Notes: generated by a model not told the origin, from the letters alone. DNA of 64,000 nucleotides from Bin87 sp964502995 (GCA_964502995.1 CAZCZB010000003.1:1-64000); one strand, 5' to 3'. Numbered from the stretch's first letter, positions 25,834 through 34,483 are shown. Translations and numbers: made by a program.

Positions 25834-26574
25834 ATGGCGCGTTGGTTGCCACCCGCGTTCCGGGCCGACTGGCGTCATCCCCTCCTGTTCTCCTGGCGCA
25901 TCGACGCCGCCGCGCTGGAACCGTTCGTGCCGGACGGATTGGAACTGGACCGCTGGGAAGGGTCGGCGTATATCAGCCTGGTGGGTTTGAGGATGGAGAG
26001 CGTCCGGCTGTTTGGGGTTCCGTCGCCGTTGGGCGGCTACGATGAGGTGAATTTGCGATTCTACGTCAGGCGAAAATTGGGCGACCATTGCAGTCGCGGT
26101 GTGGTGTTCCTGAGGCAAAGCGTCCCTCACCGAACCACCGCGGTCGCAGCCCGGTTGTGGTACGGGGAACCGTTCGCCGCCGTTCCGACGGGACACTCGT
26201 TTTCCAAAGCGCAGTTGCCCGCCGGGGAAGCCGGCCATCGGATCGAGTATTGGTGGGGTCATGGCGACCGCAATTGTTCCATGTGGGCCGAAGCCGGTAA
26301 TCCGTGTGGGTTGCCCGAGGGTGGTTCGCTGGAAGAGTTTCTGACGGCGCGGCGCTGGGGTTACAACGGGAAACCGGGCCGGCGTACCCGAACGTACCGG
26401 CTGTGCCGGCCGGTGTGGTCCGTCGCCGCCGCAACGGATTGCGGAATCGAACTCGGCGACGCGATGCACCGGGGGCCGATCGACGATGCGGTACGAAATC
26501 AGCCGGCGGCGGCGCTTTTGGCGTCAGGTTCCCGCGCGGAATTGGGGCTGCCCGGCAGATTGCAGGTTGTGTAA
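25834..26574 (+). CDS. DUF2071 (YqjF-like) protein
   Basis: A 246-residue protein of the DUF2071 family. The N-terminal WLPPAFRADWRHPLLFSWRI and the following LEPFVPDGLELDRWEGSAY, then YDEVNLRFYVR, are the conserved core. The biochemical role is unknown; the fold is thought to be acetoacetate-decarboxylase-like. Upstream there is a 22-base gap to the translin-like gene. Nothing else about its job can be read from context. Confidence 0.83.
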   Translation: MARWLPPAFRADWRHPLLFSWRIDAAALEPFVPDGLELDRWEGSAYISLVGLRMESVRLFGVPSPLGGYDEVNLRFYVRRKLGDHCSRGVVFLRQSVPHRTTAVAARLWYGEPFAAVPTGHSFSKAQLPAGEAGHRIEYWWGHGDRNCSMWAEAGNPCGLPEGGSLEEFLTARRWGYNGKPGRRTRTYRLCRPVWSVAAATDCGIELGDAMHRGPIDDAVRNQPAAALLASGSRAELGLPGRLQVV

Positions 26575-26592
26575 CGCGATGAATTGGTCAAG

Positions 26593-26622
26593 TTGTGATT
26601 GACGACTCCCCGTTGGTAGAAT
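26593..26622 (+). promoter_or_regulatory. Possible promoter of the selenoprotein pair
   Basis: TTGTGA at 26593-26598 and TAGAAT at 26617-26622, 18-base spacer, about 40 bases before the first gene. It is a moderate match only. Confidence 0.4.
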
Positions 26623-26661
26623 AGCGCAGGTCTAGCCTGCAACAATTTTAGGAGCCACCCA

Positions 26662-27699
26662 ATGGTTGAACCAGCACAGCGCGCCGCCGTAGTTGAATAT
26701 CCCGATAGCCTGGACGCTATTGAGGAATGTTACCGACGCGGCTGGACCGACGGTCTTCCCGTAGTCCCACCCACATCGGACCGGGTGCAGGCCATGCTGG
26801 ACGCAGTCGGGCTGGCTCCCGACACGGTGCTGGGCGAAGTGCCGGTGCGACGCCGCACGATGACCGCGGAACAGGCGGCGGCCAATGCCGTGATGGCGGG
26901 CTGTCTGCCCAGCTATTTCCCCATCGTGCTGGCCACGATGAAAACGCTGTTCGAGCATGACCCCAACTGCATCCACGAGGTATCGGCGGTAACCAACTCC
27001 ACCGGATTGCTGACGATCGTGAACGGACCGATCCGTCGGGAAATCGGCCTGAACTGCACTGACAATCTGCTGAGCCCCGGGAATCGCGCCAACTCGACCA
27101 TTGGCCGGGCGCTGCGCCTCATCCTGCTCAACGTATTTGAGCAGAAGCCCGGGCAACTTGATCGGGGCTGCATGGGGAGCCTGACCAAGTTCGGCGTCGT
27201 TTTTGGCGAGGATGAGGAGAACAGCCCCTGGGAGCCGCTGCACGTGAGCCTGGGGTTCGAGCCTGACCAGTCCACGGTTACGGTGGCGACCATCCAGGAT
27301 CCGTCGATGCACGGGAACCGCTACGGAGCGACCGGAGAAAGCCTGTTGGACTCCATAGCCGATGGTATGTCGGCGCACGGTCTGGGGGTGTACTTCGGGC
27401 GGGACATCAAGTGGTTCTGGATCGTGGGGCACTGGCATTCGGAGTTGCTGAGCCGGCTGGGCTGGACGCGCCGCGACATGCAGGAATACCTGTACGAGAG
27501 GTCATGGCGTTCGGTGGGAGAACTGAAACGGCTGGGGATGATGAACGGCGCCATCGAGCCAGGGGATGATGATACACGGCACATGACCGTCAACGGCCCG
27601 GATGATATTCTCATCGTGAAAGCCGGGGGCGACAGTGGAATCTACAGCGAACTGATCATGAACTACTACGGAGTGCCCGCCGAGATCGCGGCGATCTAG
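26662..27699 (+). CDS. Conserved protein preceding the UGSC selenoprotein
   Basis: A 345-residue soluble protein without a recognised catalytic domain. Notable segments are IEECYRRGWTDGLPVVPPTS (about 21-40), the cysteine-bearing GCLPSYFPIV near 84-93, NSTGLLTIVNGPIRREIGLN near 113-132 and RGCMGSLTKFGVVF near 171-184. The cysteines in GCL and GCM could take part in redox or metal chemistry. The DGLPVVPPT stretch, in my memory, recurs in proteins encoded beside UGSC-type selenoproteins. The next gene starts 35 bases downstream with its own Shine-Dalgarno, so the two are probably one operon and perhaps two parts of one enzyme. That partnership is inference. Confidence 0.7.
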   Translation: MVEPAQRAAVVEYPDSLDAIEECYRRGWTDGLPVVPPTSDRVQAMLDAVGLAPDTVLGEVPVRRRTMTAEQAAANAVMAGCLPSYFPIVLATMKTLFEHDPNCIHEVSAVTNSTGLLTIVNGPIRREIGLNCTDNLLSPGNRANSTIGRALRLILLNVFEQKPGQLDRGCMGSLTKFGVVFGEDEENSPWEPLHVSLGFEPDQSTVTVATIQDPSMHGNRYGATGESLLDSIADGMSAHGLGVYFGRDIKWFWIVGHWHSELLSRLGWTRRDMQEYLYERSWRSVGELKRLGMMNGAIEPGDDDTRHMTVNGPDDILIVKAGGDSGIYSELIMNYYGVPAEIAAI

Positions 27700-27734
27700 G
27701 ACCAGCACCGGCTTGCGAGTCAAAGGAGAGCGTG

Positions 27735-28298
27735 ATGACCACAGCGCAGCGACCAACCGTACAACTTATCGACCCGACCGGGTTCGACCCGGGCCAGAGC
27801 CCCCTGATCATGGCGGCGCGCCCCATTGACCTGCGAGGCGGCCGGCTGGGCCTGCTGGACAATTCCAAGGCCAAGTCCGACGAGATCCTCTGGGCCATCG
27901 CCCGGACGCTGGACCAGGAATTTGAATTTTCAAACATCTTCTACACGCGCAAGCACAGCGCGTCGCTGCCGCCGACTCCGGAGGTGATGGCCGACCTGCA
28001 CCGCAACGCGGACTTTGTGATCGCCGGTGTCGGGGATTGAGGGGGCTGCTCGTCGGGCAGTTTGCACGACGGAATTACCCTGGAGCGCCAGGGCATCCCT
28101 GCGGCCACGATCATCACAACCGTATTCGTGAATACCGCCAGGGCGTACACCCGCCTGATGGGAGTGCCGGATTTCCCGTATCTGGTTTGCCAGCATCCCA
28201 TTACCAATGCGAGCGCGGATGGTTTGGCGGAACGGGCGCAGGCTCTCACACCCGGCGTACGAAGCTTGCTGATCAGCGGCAAGTTGCCTGAGAACTAG
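27735..28298 (+). CDS. UGSC-family selenoprotein with in-frame TGA
   Basis: A 187-residue protein read through TGA at 28038-28040 as selenocysteine 102. The active motif is GVGD-U-GGC-SSGSLHDG, i.e. Sec102 and Cys105 in a UxxC redox pair, matching the UGSC family (usually U-G-S-C). Upstream are TVQLIDPTGFDPGQSPL and MAARPIDLRGGRLGLLDNSK, downstream are ITLERQGIPAATIITTVF and FPYLVCQHPITNASADGL; both halves fit one family. The two halves lie in the same frame with no indel. AGGAG is six bases before ATG 27735. A stem-loop follows the TGA directly. Automatic gene callers would report a 101-residue stub and a separate fragment. Function unknown; thiol redox is likely. No selA, selB, selC or selD is in this window. 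Confidence 0.85.
28041..28063 (+). promoter_or_regulatory. Candidate bacterial SECIS hairpin
   Basis: Just after the TGA, bases 28043-28051 pair with 28055-28063 to give nine base pairs (four of them G-U), with a GUC loop at 28052-28054. The G-containing apical loop fits bacterial SECIS elements. The loop lies 11-13 bases after the TGA, nearer than the distance commonly quoted (about 16 or more), so the assignment is tentative. Confidence 0.5.
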
Positions 28299-28324
28299 TC
28301 CAGGCAAGGTTCTCTCAGAACTCT

Positions 28325-30121
28325 ATGGCAGGATTCGGCAACATATTTCGGCGGTTCGTCGGCCGATTGCGCGCGCAGGAAAGCAACGCGGACGACGCGC
28401 CCCGGTTTGAATCGGGGCCGGTCGCAGAAGTGAGCGCGACGGATACTGACTCTGCGATTGAGTCAGTATCCGCTCCTGAGGCTGTTTCGGAACCGGCGCG
28501 GTTTACGGATAGCGGTCCCTCGGCCGATATATTTTCCAGGCCGGCCCCTGCGCCGGAATCACCCGCGCCGTCTTTCGCCACCGAACCCGCCCCGTCGCCT
28601 CTGCTGGAGCCGGCCGGGACGGCGGTAGCCGAAACCATCGCGGAGCCGGAGGTTGACCTGGGCCTGGCAGGCCTGTTGGATGACGACGGGCTGTCCGAGG
28701 ATCACATGGTCATCACCTGCCCGTACTGTGGGCGGGTGAGCCAGCGCATTGGCGCGCGGTGCGACCGTTGTTCCCGGGTAATAGTCAGGCTTCCCATCTG
28801 GGCCCAGCACCGCCGTCAGAACTGGTTCCTTAGCCGGCTGTCTTGGCGACGCATCATATTCTCGCTGGCAGTCGCGCTGTTTATCGTTTTCATTATCTGG
28901 GTGAATTATCCGTTTGCGCCCAACCCGGTAATTTTGTTCAAGAATATACAGTCCCAAATGACCGTGGACACCAGCCCGGGCGTTTGGACCGTAGCCGGGC
29001 GGGATCTGCGCAACAGCAGATTCGTGAACGTGGGATTCCCGCCGCCCAAAGGTGAAATAGTCTGGCGAGGCGTGATACCGGAACCGCTCAACTCGGAACC
29101 GGTGGCGCAGCATTCGAACATCTACGTTGGCTCGGCGAACGGGATTTATTCGCTTGCGGAGCACGACGGTCAGATCAGAAAAGGTTGGGACGGAGAAACC
29201 CCCGGCAGGGTAACCGCCGCCGCTGCGGTGGTGGAATCATACCTGTTTTTCGGCAGCACCGATCATACGGTGAACGCGTGGAACGCCCTGACCGGCGATG
29301 CCTGGTGGAGCTTCCCGTCGGAAGACACGGTGGAAGTCGCCCCGGTGATCGCCGACGGCCTTGTGTACATCGGTTCAGGCAAGGGGTGGCTGTACGCGCT
29401 GGACGCGTACAACGGCTCGGTAATCTGGGAGACCCAACTGGACAGCGACGCCAGCGCCGAAGTGGCGGTGCATGACGGCAGGCTGTTCGTGGGCGACGAC
29501 AAGGGTATTTTCTACATATTGTCGGCGCGAACGGGCCAGGAATGGTTCCGGTTCCGCACCCTGAAAACCATTGCTGGGTCGCCCGTAATTTCCGCCGACG
29601 GTACGCGCGCCTATTTCCCGTCCAGCGGCCAACTGTACGCGGTCAGCGCCGAGGAACGCGAGGTGCCAGGCCTGTTCCAGTTCAAGAATATCTGGGCACA
29701 ACTCTGGCTGTGGCAGGTTCCCGGGGTGCCCCGGCCGCCCGGACAACAGGGCGGGCTCTGGCGGTTCGCTCCGGAAAACCCGCTGCAGGGCATCTACAGC
29801 GCACCCGCGTTGGCCGAAGACGAGAACGGCGGCACGCTGTACGTGGGTGGCTATGACAACATGATCTACGCGCTGAACGCCACAGACGGTTCACTCCGTT
29901 GGACTTTCAAGGCCGAGGATTCGATATTCGCGTCCCCGCTGGTGGTGAAAGACCGGCTGATCTTTGGCGACGGGAGAGGCAACCTTTATTCGATCGACCG
30001 GTTCGACGGGTCGTTGGACTGGCAGATCTCTCTGGATTCGGCGATCAAGATTCCGCCCGTGCTGAGCAACGAAACGCTTGTGGTGCGCACTGACAGCGGC
30101 GACATATTCGGCATCAAGTAG
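28325..30121 (+). CDS. Membrane-anchored PQQ-type beta-propeller protein with zinc ribbon
   Basis: A 598-residue protein with three parts. Residues 1-125 are a low-complexity A/E/P/S-rich region. CPYCGRVSQRIGARCDRC near 131-148 is a zinc ribbon, followed by a single transmembrane helix (IIFSLAVALFIVFIIWV, about 177-193). From about residue 220 there are seven or so PQQ-like blades with the pattern VYIGSGKGWLYALDAYNGS and LYVGGYDNMIYALNATDGS. The propeller should face the outside, the ribbon the cytoplasm. It looks like BamB/PQQ-repeat proteins, though no PQQ dehydrogenase catalytic residues are evident; a scaffold or sensor role is more likely. It follows the selenoprotein gene by 26 bases. 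Confidence 0.85.
   Translation: MAGFGNIFRRFVGRLRAQESNADDAPRFESGPVAEVSATDTDSAIESVSAPEAVSEPARFTDSGPSADIFSRPAPAPESPAPSFATEPAPSPLLEPAGTAVAETIAEPEVDLGLAGLLDDDGLSEDHMVITCPYCGRVSQRIGARCDRCSRVIVRLPIWAQHRRQNWFLSRLSWRRIIFSLAVALFIVFIIWVNYPFAPNPVILFKNIQSQMTVDTSPGVWTVAGRDLRNSRFVNVGFPPPKGEIVWRGVIPEPLNSEPVAQHSNIYVGSANGIYSLAEHDGQIRKGWDGETPGRVTAAAAVVESYLFFGSTDHTVNAWNALTGDAWWSFPSEDTVEVAPVIADGLVYIGSGKGWLYALDAYNGSVIWETQLDSDASAEVAVHDGRLFVGDDKGIFYILSARTGQEWFRFRTLKTIAGSPVISADGTRAYFPSSGQLYAVSAEEREVPGLFQFKNIWAQLWLWQVPGVPRPPGQQGGLWRFAPENPLQGIYSAPALAEDENGGTLYVGGYDNMIYALNATDGSLRWTFKAEDSIFASPLVVKDRLIFGDGRGNLYSIDRFDGSLDWQISLDSAIKIPPVLSNETLVVRTDSGDIFGIK
28440..28472. repeat. Perfect inverted repeat inside a coding region
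   Basis: CGGATACTGACTC at 28440-28452 and its exact complement at 28460-28472, with a 7-base loop. It lies in the low-complexity N-terminal part of the propeller gene and codes DTDSAIESVS. A 13-bp perfect stem in coding sequence is unusual. Confidence 0.85.
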
Positions 30122-30161
30122 CGCACTGACTCGCAAATCCGGTTCGCCGCCGGAACCCGAA

Positions 30162-30191
30162 AAAGCCGCCGTCCCATGGGACGGCGGCTTT
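30162..30191. terminator. Bidirectional terminator, 30-bp palindrome
   Basis: AAAGCCGCCGTCCCA at 30162-30176 followed directly by its complement at 30177-30191, ending in TTT on each strand. It separates the propeller gene from the convergent ABC transporter operon. Confidence 0.9.
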
Positions 30192-30214
30192 CGTGTTGGA
30201 GTCTTTCTGCCCGA

Positions 30215-31195
30215 TCAGTAGAGGTGGCAGGAAACCCGGTGGCCGGGCGATACTTCCTTCTCCACTGGCACTTCCTCGGAACATTGTGGCATGGCGAAGG
30301 GGCATCGTGGATGGAACCGGCAACCGGTGGGAGGGTTGATCGGCGAGGGGACTTCGCCCTGCAGCACGATGTCTTCCCGAATGAGGTCGGGGTGCGACGG
30401 GAGCGCGGCGGAGAACAACGCCCTGGTGTATGGGTGGAGGGCGTTGCTGTAGAGTTCCTCGGTCTCTGCGTACTCCACGATCTGGCCCAGGTACATGACC
30501 GCGGTTTCATGCGCCATGTAGCGCACGGTGGCCAGGTTGTGGGCAATCAGCAGGAAACTGACGTTATACTGCTCCTGAAGGTCCTTCAACAGGTTCATCA
30601 CCTGCGCGCGGATTGACACGTCCAGGGCCGACACGGGCTCATCCAGTACGATCAGCTTGGGATAGGAGACCAGCGCCGACGCCACGGCGATGCGCTGGCG
30701 CTGTCCGCCACTGAACTCGTGGGGATAGTTGGCCGCCTGCTGTGAGTGCAACCCCACCTGCTGCAGCACTTCCGCGACGCGCTCGTTCTTTTCCTGGGTG
30801 GTCACATTTCGGTTGACCACCAGCGGTTCGGACACAATGTCGCGCACGCGCATACGCGGGCTCAACGACGACCAGGGGTCCTGGAAAACGGCCTGCACGG
30901 TGGTACGGTAATCCTGCAACTCGGAACCGCGGAAGTTGTTGATGTCCTTGCCTTCCAGCAGGATATCGCCTTCGGTGGGTTCCTCCAGGCGGAGCAGCAG
31001 CTTGCTGGTGGTGGTCTTGCCACAGCCTGATTCGCCGACCAGTCCGACGGTTTCGCCCTGTTTGATAGAGAACGATATCCCGTCCACCGCCTGCACGTAA
31101 CCGATGGTCTTCATCATGATGAGGCCTTTGGTTACCGGGAAGTATTTCTTCAAGTTGCGAACTTCAAGAAGTGTAGCGTTGGTGTCCACTGCCAT
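30215..31195 (-). CDS. Peptide ABC transporter ATPase (OppF type)
   Basis: A 326-residue ATPase. Walker A is GESGCGKTTTSKLLL near residue 56, the signature is FSGGQRQRIAVA, Walker B LIVLDEPVSALD, and the C-terminal oligopeptide/dipeptide domain contains GCRFHPRCPFAMPQCSE near residue 290, whose cysteines are typical of Opp/Dpp ATPases and may hold an iron-sulfur cluster. It powers import with OppD. It is the last gene of the operon, 50 bases after oppD, with GAGGAGG before the ATG. There is only one oppF for two permease sets. Confidence 0.95.
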   Translation of the reverse strand: MAVDTNATLLEVRNLKKYFPVTKGLIMMKTIGYVQAVDGISFSIKQGETVGLVGESGCGKTTTSKLLLRLEEPTEGDILLEGKDINNFRGSELQDYRTTVQAVFQDPWSSLSPRMRVRDIVSEPLVVNRNVTTQEKNERVAEVLQQVGLHSQQAANYPHEFSGGQRQRIAVASALVSYPKLIVLDEPVSALDVSIRAQVMNLLKDLQEQYNVSFLLIAHNLATVRYMAHETAVMYLGQIVEYAETEELYSNALHPYTRALFSAALPSHPDLIREDIVLQGEVPSPINPPTGCRFHPRCPFAMPQCSEEVPVEKEVSPGHRVSCHLY

Positions 31196-31245
31196 GGGGC
31201 GGGGTCCTCCTCGGGGTATTTGGAAGTGATGACGGTGTGACCCAC

Positions 31246-32289
31246 CTAGCCGGCGGAGCCGGTCGGCGGGATGAATTCTTCGATGGGTGTGCCCTGCCAG
31301 TCGGGGTCAAGCGCCCAGCAGTCGGCGTGATGCCCTTCGGCCAACTGGACCGTAGAGGGATACGCTTCGTAGCACTGGTCGTTGGCGTAGGGACAACGGG
31401 GCGCGAACCGGCAACCCTCCGGCAGATTGGACAACAGCGGGGGCTGTCCATCAATGGAGTAGAGGCGATCCACCCGCTCCTCCAGCTTGGGCACCGAGTT
31501 GATCAGCGCCTGGGTGTATGGGTGGGCAGGGCGGCTGAATATGTCACGGACATCGCCCTGTTCGATGATGCGGCCCGCGTACATCACGGCGACGCGGTCG
31601 CACATCCTGGCCACCACACCAAAGTCGTGGGTGATGAAGATGATGGCCAGGCCGGTTTCGGCCTGGATTTCCTTGAGCAGACGCAGGTATTGCAGCTGGA
31701 TCGTAACGTCCAGCGCCGTGGTTGGCTCGTCGGCGATGATGATGCCGGGCTCGCAGGACATTGCGATGGCGCCGACCACACGCTGTTTCATGCCGCCGGA
31801 CATCTGGTGGGGGTAGTCGTCCAAGCGCCGCTCCGGAGCCGCGACGTTCACCTTGCGCAGGGCGTCGACGGCGCGGGAGAGCATCGAGCTCTTGTTTTCC
31901 TTGTGGGCGATGCCCAGGGCCTCGCGCAACTGGTTGCCAATGGTGAAAACCGGGTTGAGCGAGGTTTGGGGGTCCTGCAGGATCATGGAGATCTGACGGC
32001 CGCGCACGTCGCGCATTTCGTCTTCGCTCTTTTGCAGGATGTCGTCGCCGTTCAGTACGATTTCGCCTTCGACGATGCGACCGGCGGGTTTGGGCACCAG
32101 GCGCAGCAGGGAGAGCGCGGTCATGGTTTTGCCGCAGCCGGACTCGCCGACGATTCCCAGCGTCTCACCCTTGCGCAGATTGAAGGATATTCCATCCACA
32201 GCCTTGACTACGGCCGCGCGGGTGAAGATGTAGGTTTTGAGGTCGTTGACCTCGAGGATGGTATCGGTGTCAGTGTGCACAGCTGTCAT
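31246..32289 (-). CDS. Peptide ABC transporter ATPase (OppD type)
   Basis: A 347-residue ATPase. Walker A is GESGCGKTMTALSLL near 46, then MSGGMKQRVVGA (signature) and GIIIADEPTTALD (Walker B). The C-terminal GCRFAPRCPYANDQCYE near 300 is the cysteine cluster of this subfamily. It pairs with the OppF-type ATPase. It starts three bases after the permease gene stop, so translation is probably coupled. Confidence 0.95.
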   Translation of the reverse strand: MTAVHTDTDTILEVNDLKTYIFTRAAVVKAVDGISFNLRKGETLGIVGESGCGKTMTALSLLRLVPKPAGRIVEGEIVLNGDDILQKSEDEMRDVRGRQISMILQDPQTSLNPVFTIGNQLREALGIAHKENKSSMLSRAVDALRKVNVAAPERRLDDYPHQMSGGMKQRVVGAIAMSCEPGIIIADEPTTALDVTIQLQYLRLLKEIQAETGLAIIFITHDFGVVARMCDRVAVMYAGRIIEQGDVRDIFSRPAHPYTQALINSVPKLEERVDRLYSIDGQPPLLSNLPEGCRFAPRCPYANDQCYEAYPSTVQLAEGHHADCWALDPDWQGTPIEEFIPPTGSAG

Positions 32290-32292
32290 GGA

Positions 32293-33381
32293 TTACACGT
32301 TCCTCAGTTTGGGGTCCAATTTGTCTCTGAGCCAGTCTCCCAGAAGGTTCATAGAGAGTACCGTAAGCACGATTGCCAGGCAAGGGAAAAGGAAAATCCA
32401 CCAGGCTGTCGTGATCAGATCCCTCCCGTCCGCGACCATAACTCCCCATGCCGGCGTGGGCGCGGGGATACCGGCGCCCAGGAAGCTGAGGGTTGATTCG
32501 AGAATGATGACGTGGCCCACCTCCAGTGTTGCCAATACTACCACTGTATTGACCAAATTGGGGAAGATGTGCTTCATCATGATGCGAATGTTGGACGCTC
32601 CGGAAACGCGGGCGCGATCGATGAAGTCCTGCTGCTTGATGGCCAGGGCTTCGCCGCGGACCACGCGGGCGTACCGCGCCCACAGCAGGACCGCGATCAC
32701 CACGATCACCGTGGTGAAACCGGCGCCGATTGCCGCTACCAGCACCAACGCCAGCAGGATCGACGGGAAGGCCAGCTTGATGTCAACGATTCTCATGACG
32801 ATCGCGTCGGTCTTGCCGCCACGGTAGGCGGCAAGCATCCCCAACAGGGTGCCGAGACCGCCGCCGAGCAGGATTGCGAGGCACGAAACCATGAGTGAAA
32901 TCCTGGCCCCGTGCATGATGCGGCTCAGGATGTCCCGGCCCTGCTTGTCCGTCCCCAACGGGTATTCCATTGACCCGCCCTTCTGGGCCAGGAATCGCAA
33001 CTCGTCGCCCGGGTCCACGGTGCCGTCTTCGCCGCCGGACAGGATGGTGGCTTCCCCACGCTCAACCTTGCGCTGGGCGTTGGACAGGCCGATTTCAACG
33101 TCGAGCCGGTTGCGGTCGGCGCGCTGCACGACCGTCCTGGTTTCAAAACTTTCCGATATCCAGAACGGCGGAAGCTTCGCGTCGTCCAGGTTCCCGATCC
33201 GCTGGCTGTGCGGGGCCAGTTGGTTGGCGAAAATCGCAGGGACTGCCAGAAGGAGAATGAGGACCAACAACGGGATAATGGGCAATTCTCGAATTACCCG
33301 CAGGGTTGTACCAATCTTGCTGGAACGGGGTTGAGTTTCCGGAGCGACAATCTCCGGACCAGTAGTAACGGCTGCCATCAT
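32293..33381 (-). CDS. Peptide ABC transporter permease (OppC type), copy 1
   Basis: A 362-residue inner membrane permease. One N-terminal helix (PIIPLLVLILLLAVPAIFAN, about 36-55) is followed by a long extracytoplasmic segment of about 85 residues before PLGTDKQGRDILSRIMHGAR, then five helices. The ATPase-contact EAA loop is GEALAIKQQDFIDRARVSGA. The segment between first helix and the GTDxxGRD motif is longer than the classical OppC (about 60 more residues), with charged repeats of no known function; copy 2 has a similar insert. RBS AGAGGTAA precedes ATGATG. Confidence 0.94.
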   Translation of the reverse strand: MMAAVTTGPEIVAPETQPRSSKIGTTLRVIRELPIIPLLVLILLLAVPAIFANQLAPHSQRIGNLDDAKLPPFWISESFETRTVVQRADRNRLDVEIGLSNAQRKVERGEATILSGGEDGTVDPGDELRFLAQKGGSMEYPLGTDKQGRDILSRIMHGARISLMVSCLAILLGGGLGTLLGMLAAYRGGKTDAIVMRIVDIKLAFPSILLALVLVAAIGAGFTTVIVVIAVLLWARYARVVRGEALAIKQQDFIDRARVSGASNIRIMMKHIFPNLVNTVVVLATLEVGHVIILESTLSFLGAGIPAPTPAWGVMVADGRDLITTAWWIFLFPCLAIVLTVLSMNLLGDWLRDKLDPKLRNV

Positions 33382-33447
33382 TTACCTCTTAAAACCGGGA
33401 CGCGTTAAACCGAAACGCGACCTGACGCGACTATTGCTCAACCCTGT

Positions 33448-34368
33448 TTATGAGTACCTGATTCTGGGGTCGATGTAAGCGTAAAGCACATCGACCATGA
33501 TGTTGATGACCACGAAAGATGCGGCGAACAGCAGCACGACCGCCTGAACCACCACGTAGTCGCGGAACAGGATGGCGTCGATTACCAACGCGCCAAGGCC
33601 GGGCCAGGCGAACACGGTCTCGATCACCACGGAACCGGTGATCAGAACGGCCCCGATCAGACCGAAATAGGTGAGCGGCACGATGAGTGCGTTCCGGAAG
33701 CAGTGCTTCCAGATCACCTTCCATTCCGCCACACCCTTAATTCGAGCCAGTTTCACATATTCGGTGTCCAGCACTTCGAGCATCGACGAGCGCGTTAGGC
33801 GCATGAGCGCGGCTACGTTGTAGTAACCCAGCGCCACCGCGGGCAGGATCATGTATTCGATGCCGCCACTGCCGGAGGTTGGGAAAAAGTCCAACTGAAC
33901 GGCGAAAATCCACATGAGGATCAGCCCCACGGCGAACGTGGGGGCGGATTGCCCAAGGATGGCGAACAGTTTGCCTCCGTAGTCGAAGGGGGTGTCCTTT
34001 TTGATCGCCACCAGCACACCCACCGGGAAGGCGATGACCCCGCTGACTATGAGCGCCAACGCCGAGAGTTTGATCGTATTGGGGAGTCGTTCGACGATGA
34101 GTTCGCCGGCTGAGGAATTGGGCCACGCCAGCGCTTCGCCCAGGTCACCCCGGAACAATTTGCCCAGGTAGAGGATGTATTGCATGTGCAGAGGCTTGTC
34201 CAGCCCCCACTCCTTCTTGGTCAACTCGATTTGCTCTTCGGACGCTTCCTCGGGCAGCAGGACGTTCAGTGGGTCGCCCGAGACGCGAGCCAGCGCGAAG
34301 GTCACCGTGCTGATGATGAAAATTGCCAGGATGCCCTGGGCAATTCGCCGCAAAATATATCGTTGCAT
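33448..34368 (-). CDS. Peptide ABC transporter permease (OppB type), copy 1
   Basis: A 306-residue six-helix permease. N terminus MQRYILRRIAQGILAIFIIS, the periplasmic ERLPNTIKLSALALIVSGVI, the middle GQSAPTFAVGLILMWIFAV, and the EAA-type loop DTEYVKLARIKGVAEWKVIW are those of OppB/DppB. It forms a heterodimer channel with the OppC copy 1. About half of its residues are identical to copy 2 at 37651-38568. It lies downstream of lipoprotein gene 1. Confidence 0.95.
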   Translation of the reverse strand: MQRYILRRIAQGILAIFIISTVTFALARVSGDPLNVLLPEEASEEQIELTKKEWGLDKPLHMQYILYLGKLFRGDLGEALAWPNSSAGELIVERLPNTIKLSALALIVSGVIAFPVGVLVAIKKDTPFDYGGKLFAILGQSAPTFAVGLILMWIFAVQLDFFPTSGSGGIEYMILPAVALGYYNVAALMRLTRSSMLEVLDTEYVKLARIKGVAEWKVIWKHCFRNALIVPLTYFGLIGAVLITGSVVIETVFAWPGLGALVIDAILFRDYVVVQAVVLLFAASFVVINIMVDVLYAYIDPRIRYS

Positions 34369-34407
34369 GGCTATTCTCCGAGCCGTTCCGTGCGATAACG
34401 GTTTTTT

Positions 34408-34439
34408 CCGGGATCACCGTTCATGCACGGTGACCCCGG
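34408..34439 (-). promoter_or_regulatory. Hairpin after lipoprotein gene 1
   Basis: CCGGGATCACCGT (34408-34420) pairs with ACGGTGACCCCGG (34427-34439) with one A-C mismatch and a 6-base loop. It sits between the lipoprotein gene and the permease, without a U-run on the transcribed strand. A transcript stabiliser that keeps binding-protein mRNA more abundant than permease mRNA is likely. Confidence 0.6.
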
Positions 34440-34483
34440 AGTGCTGTTCGCGTATTGCGAATGGGTTTGTGCGTCTCAGGCGC

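Noticed and set aside
28038..28040. TGA as a true stop codon of a 101-residue protein, or a pseudogene
   Set aside because: The frame continues without shift for 85 codons with matching family sequence, and the motif around the TGA is that of UGSC selenoproteins.
28062..28298. Separate small gene starting at TTG 28062
   Set aside because: It is in frame with the upstream half, lacks a ribosome site, and is the C-terminal part of the selenoprotein.
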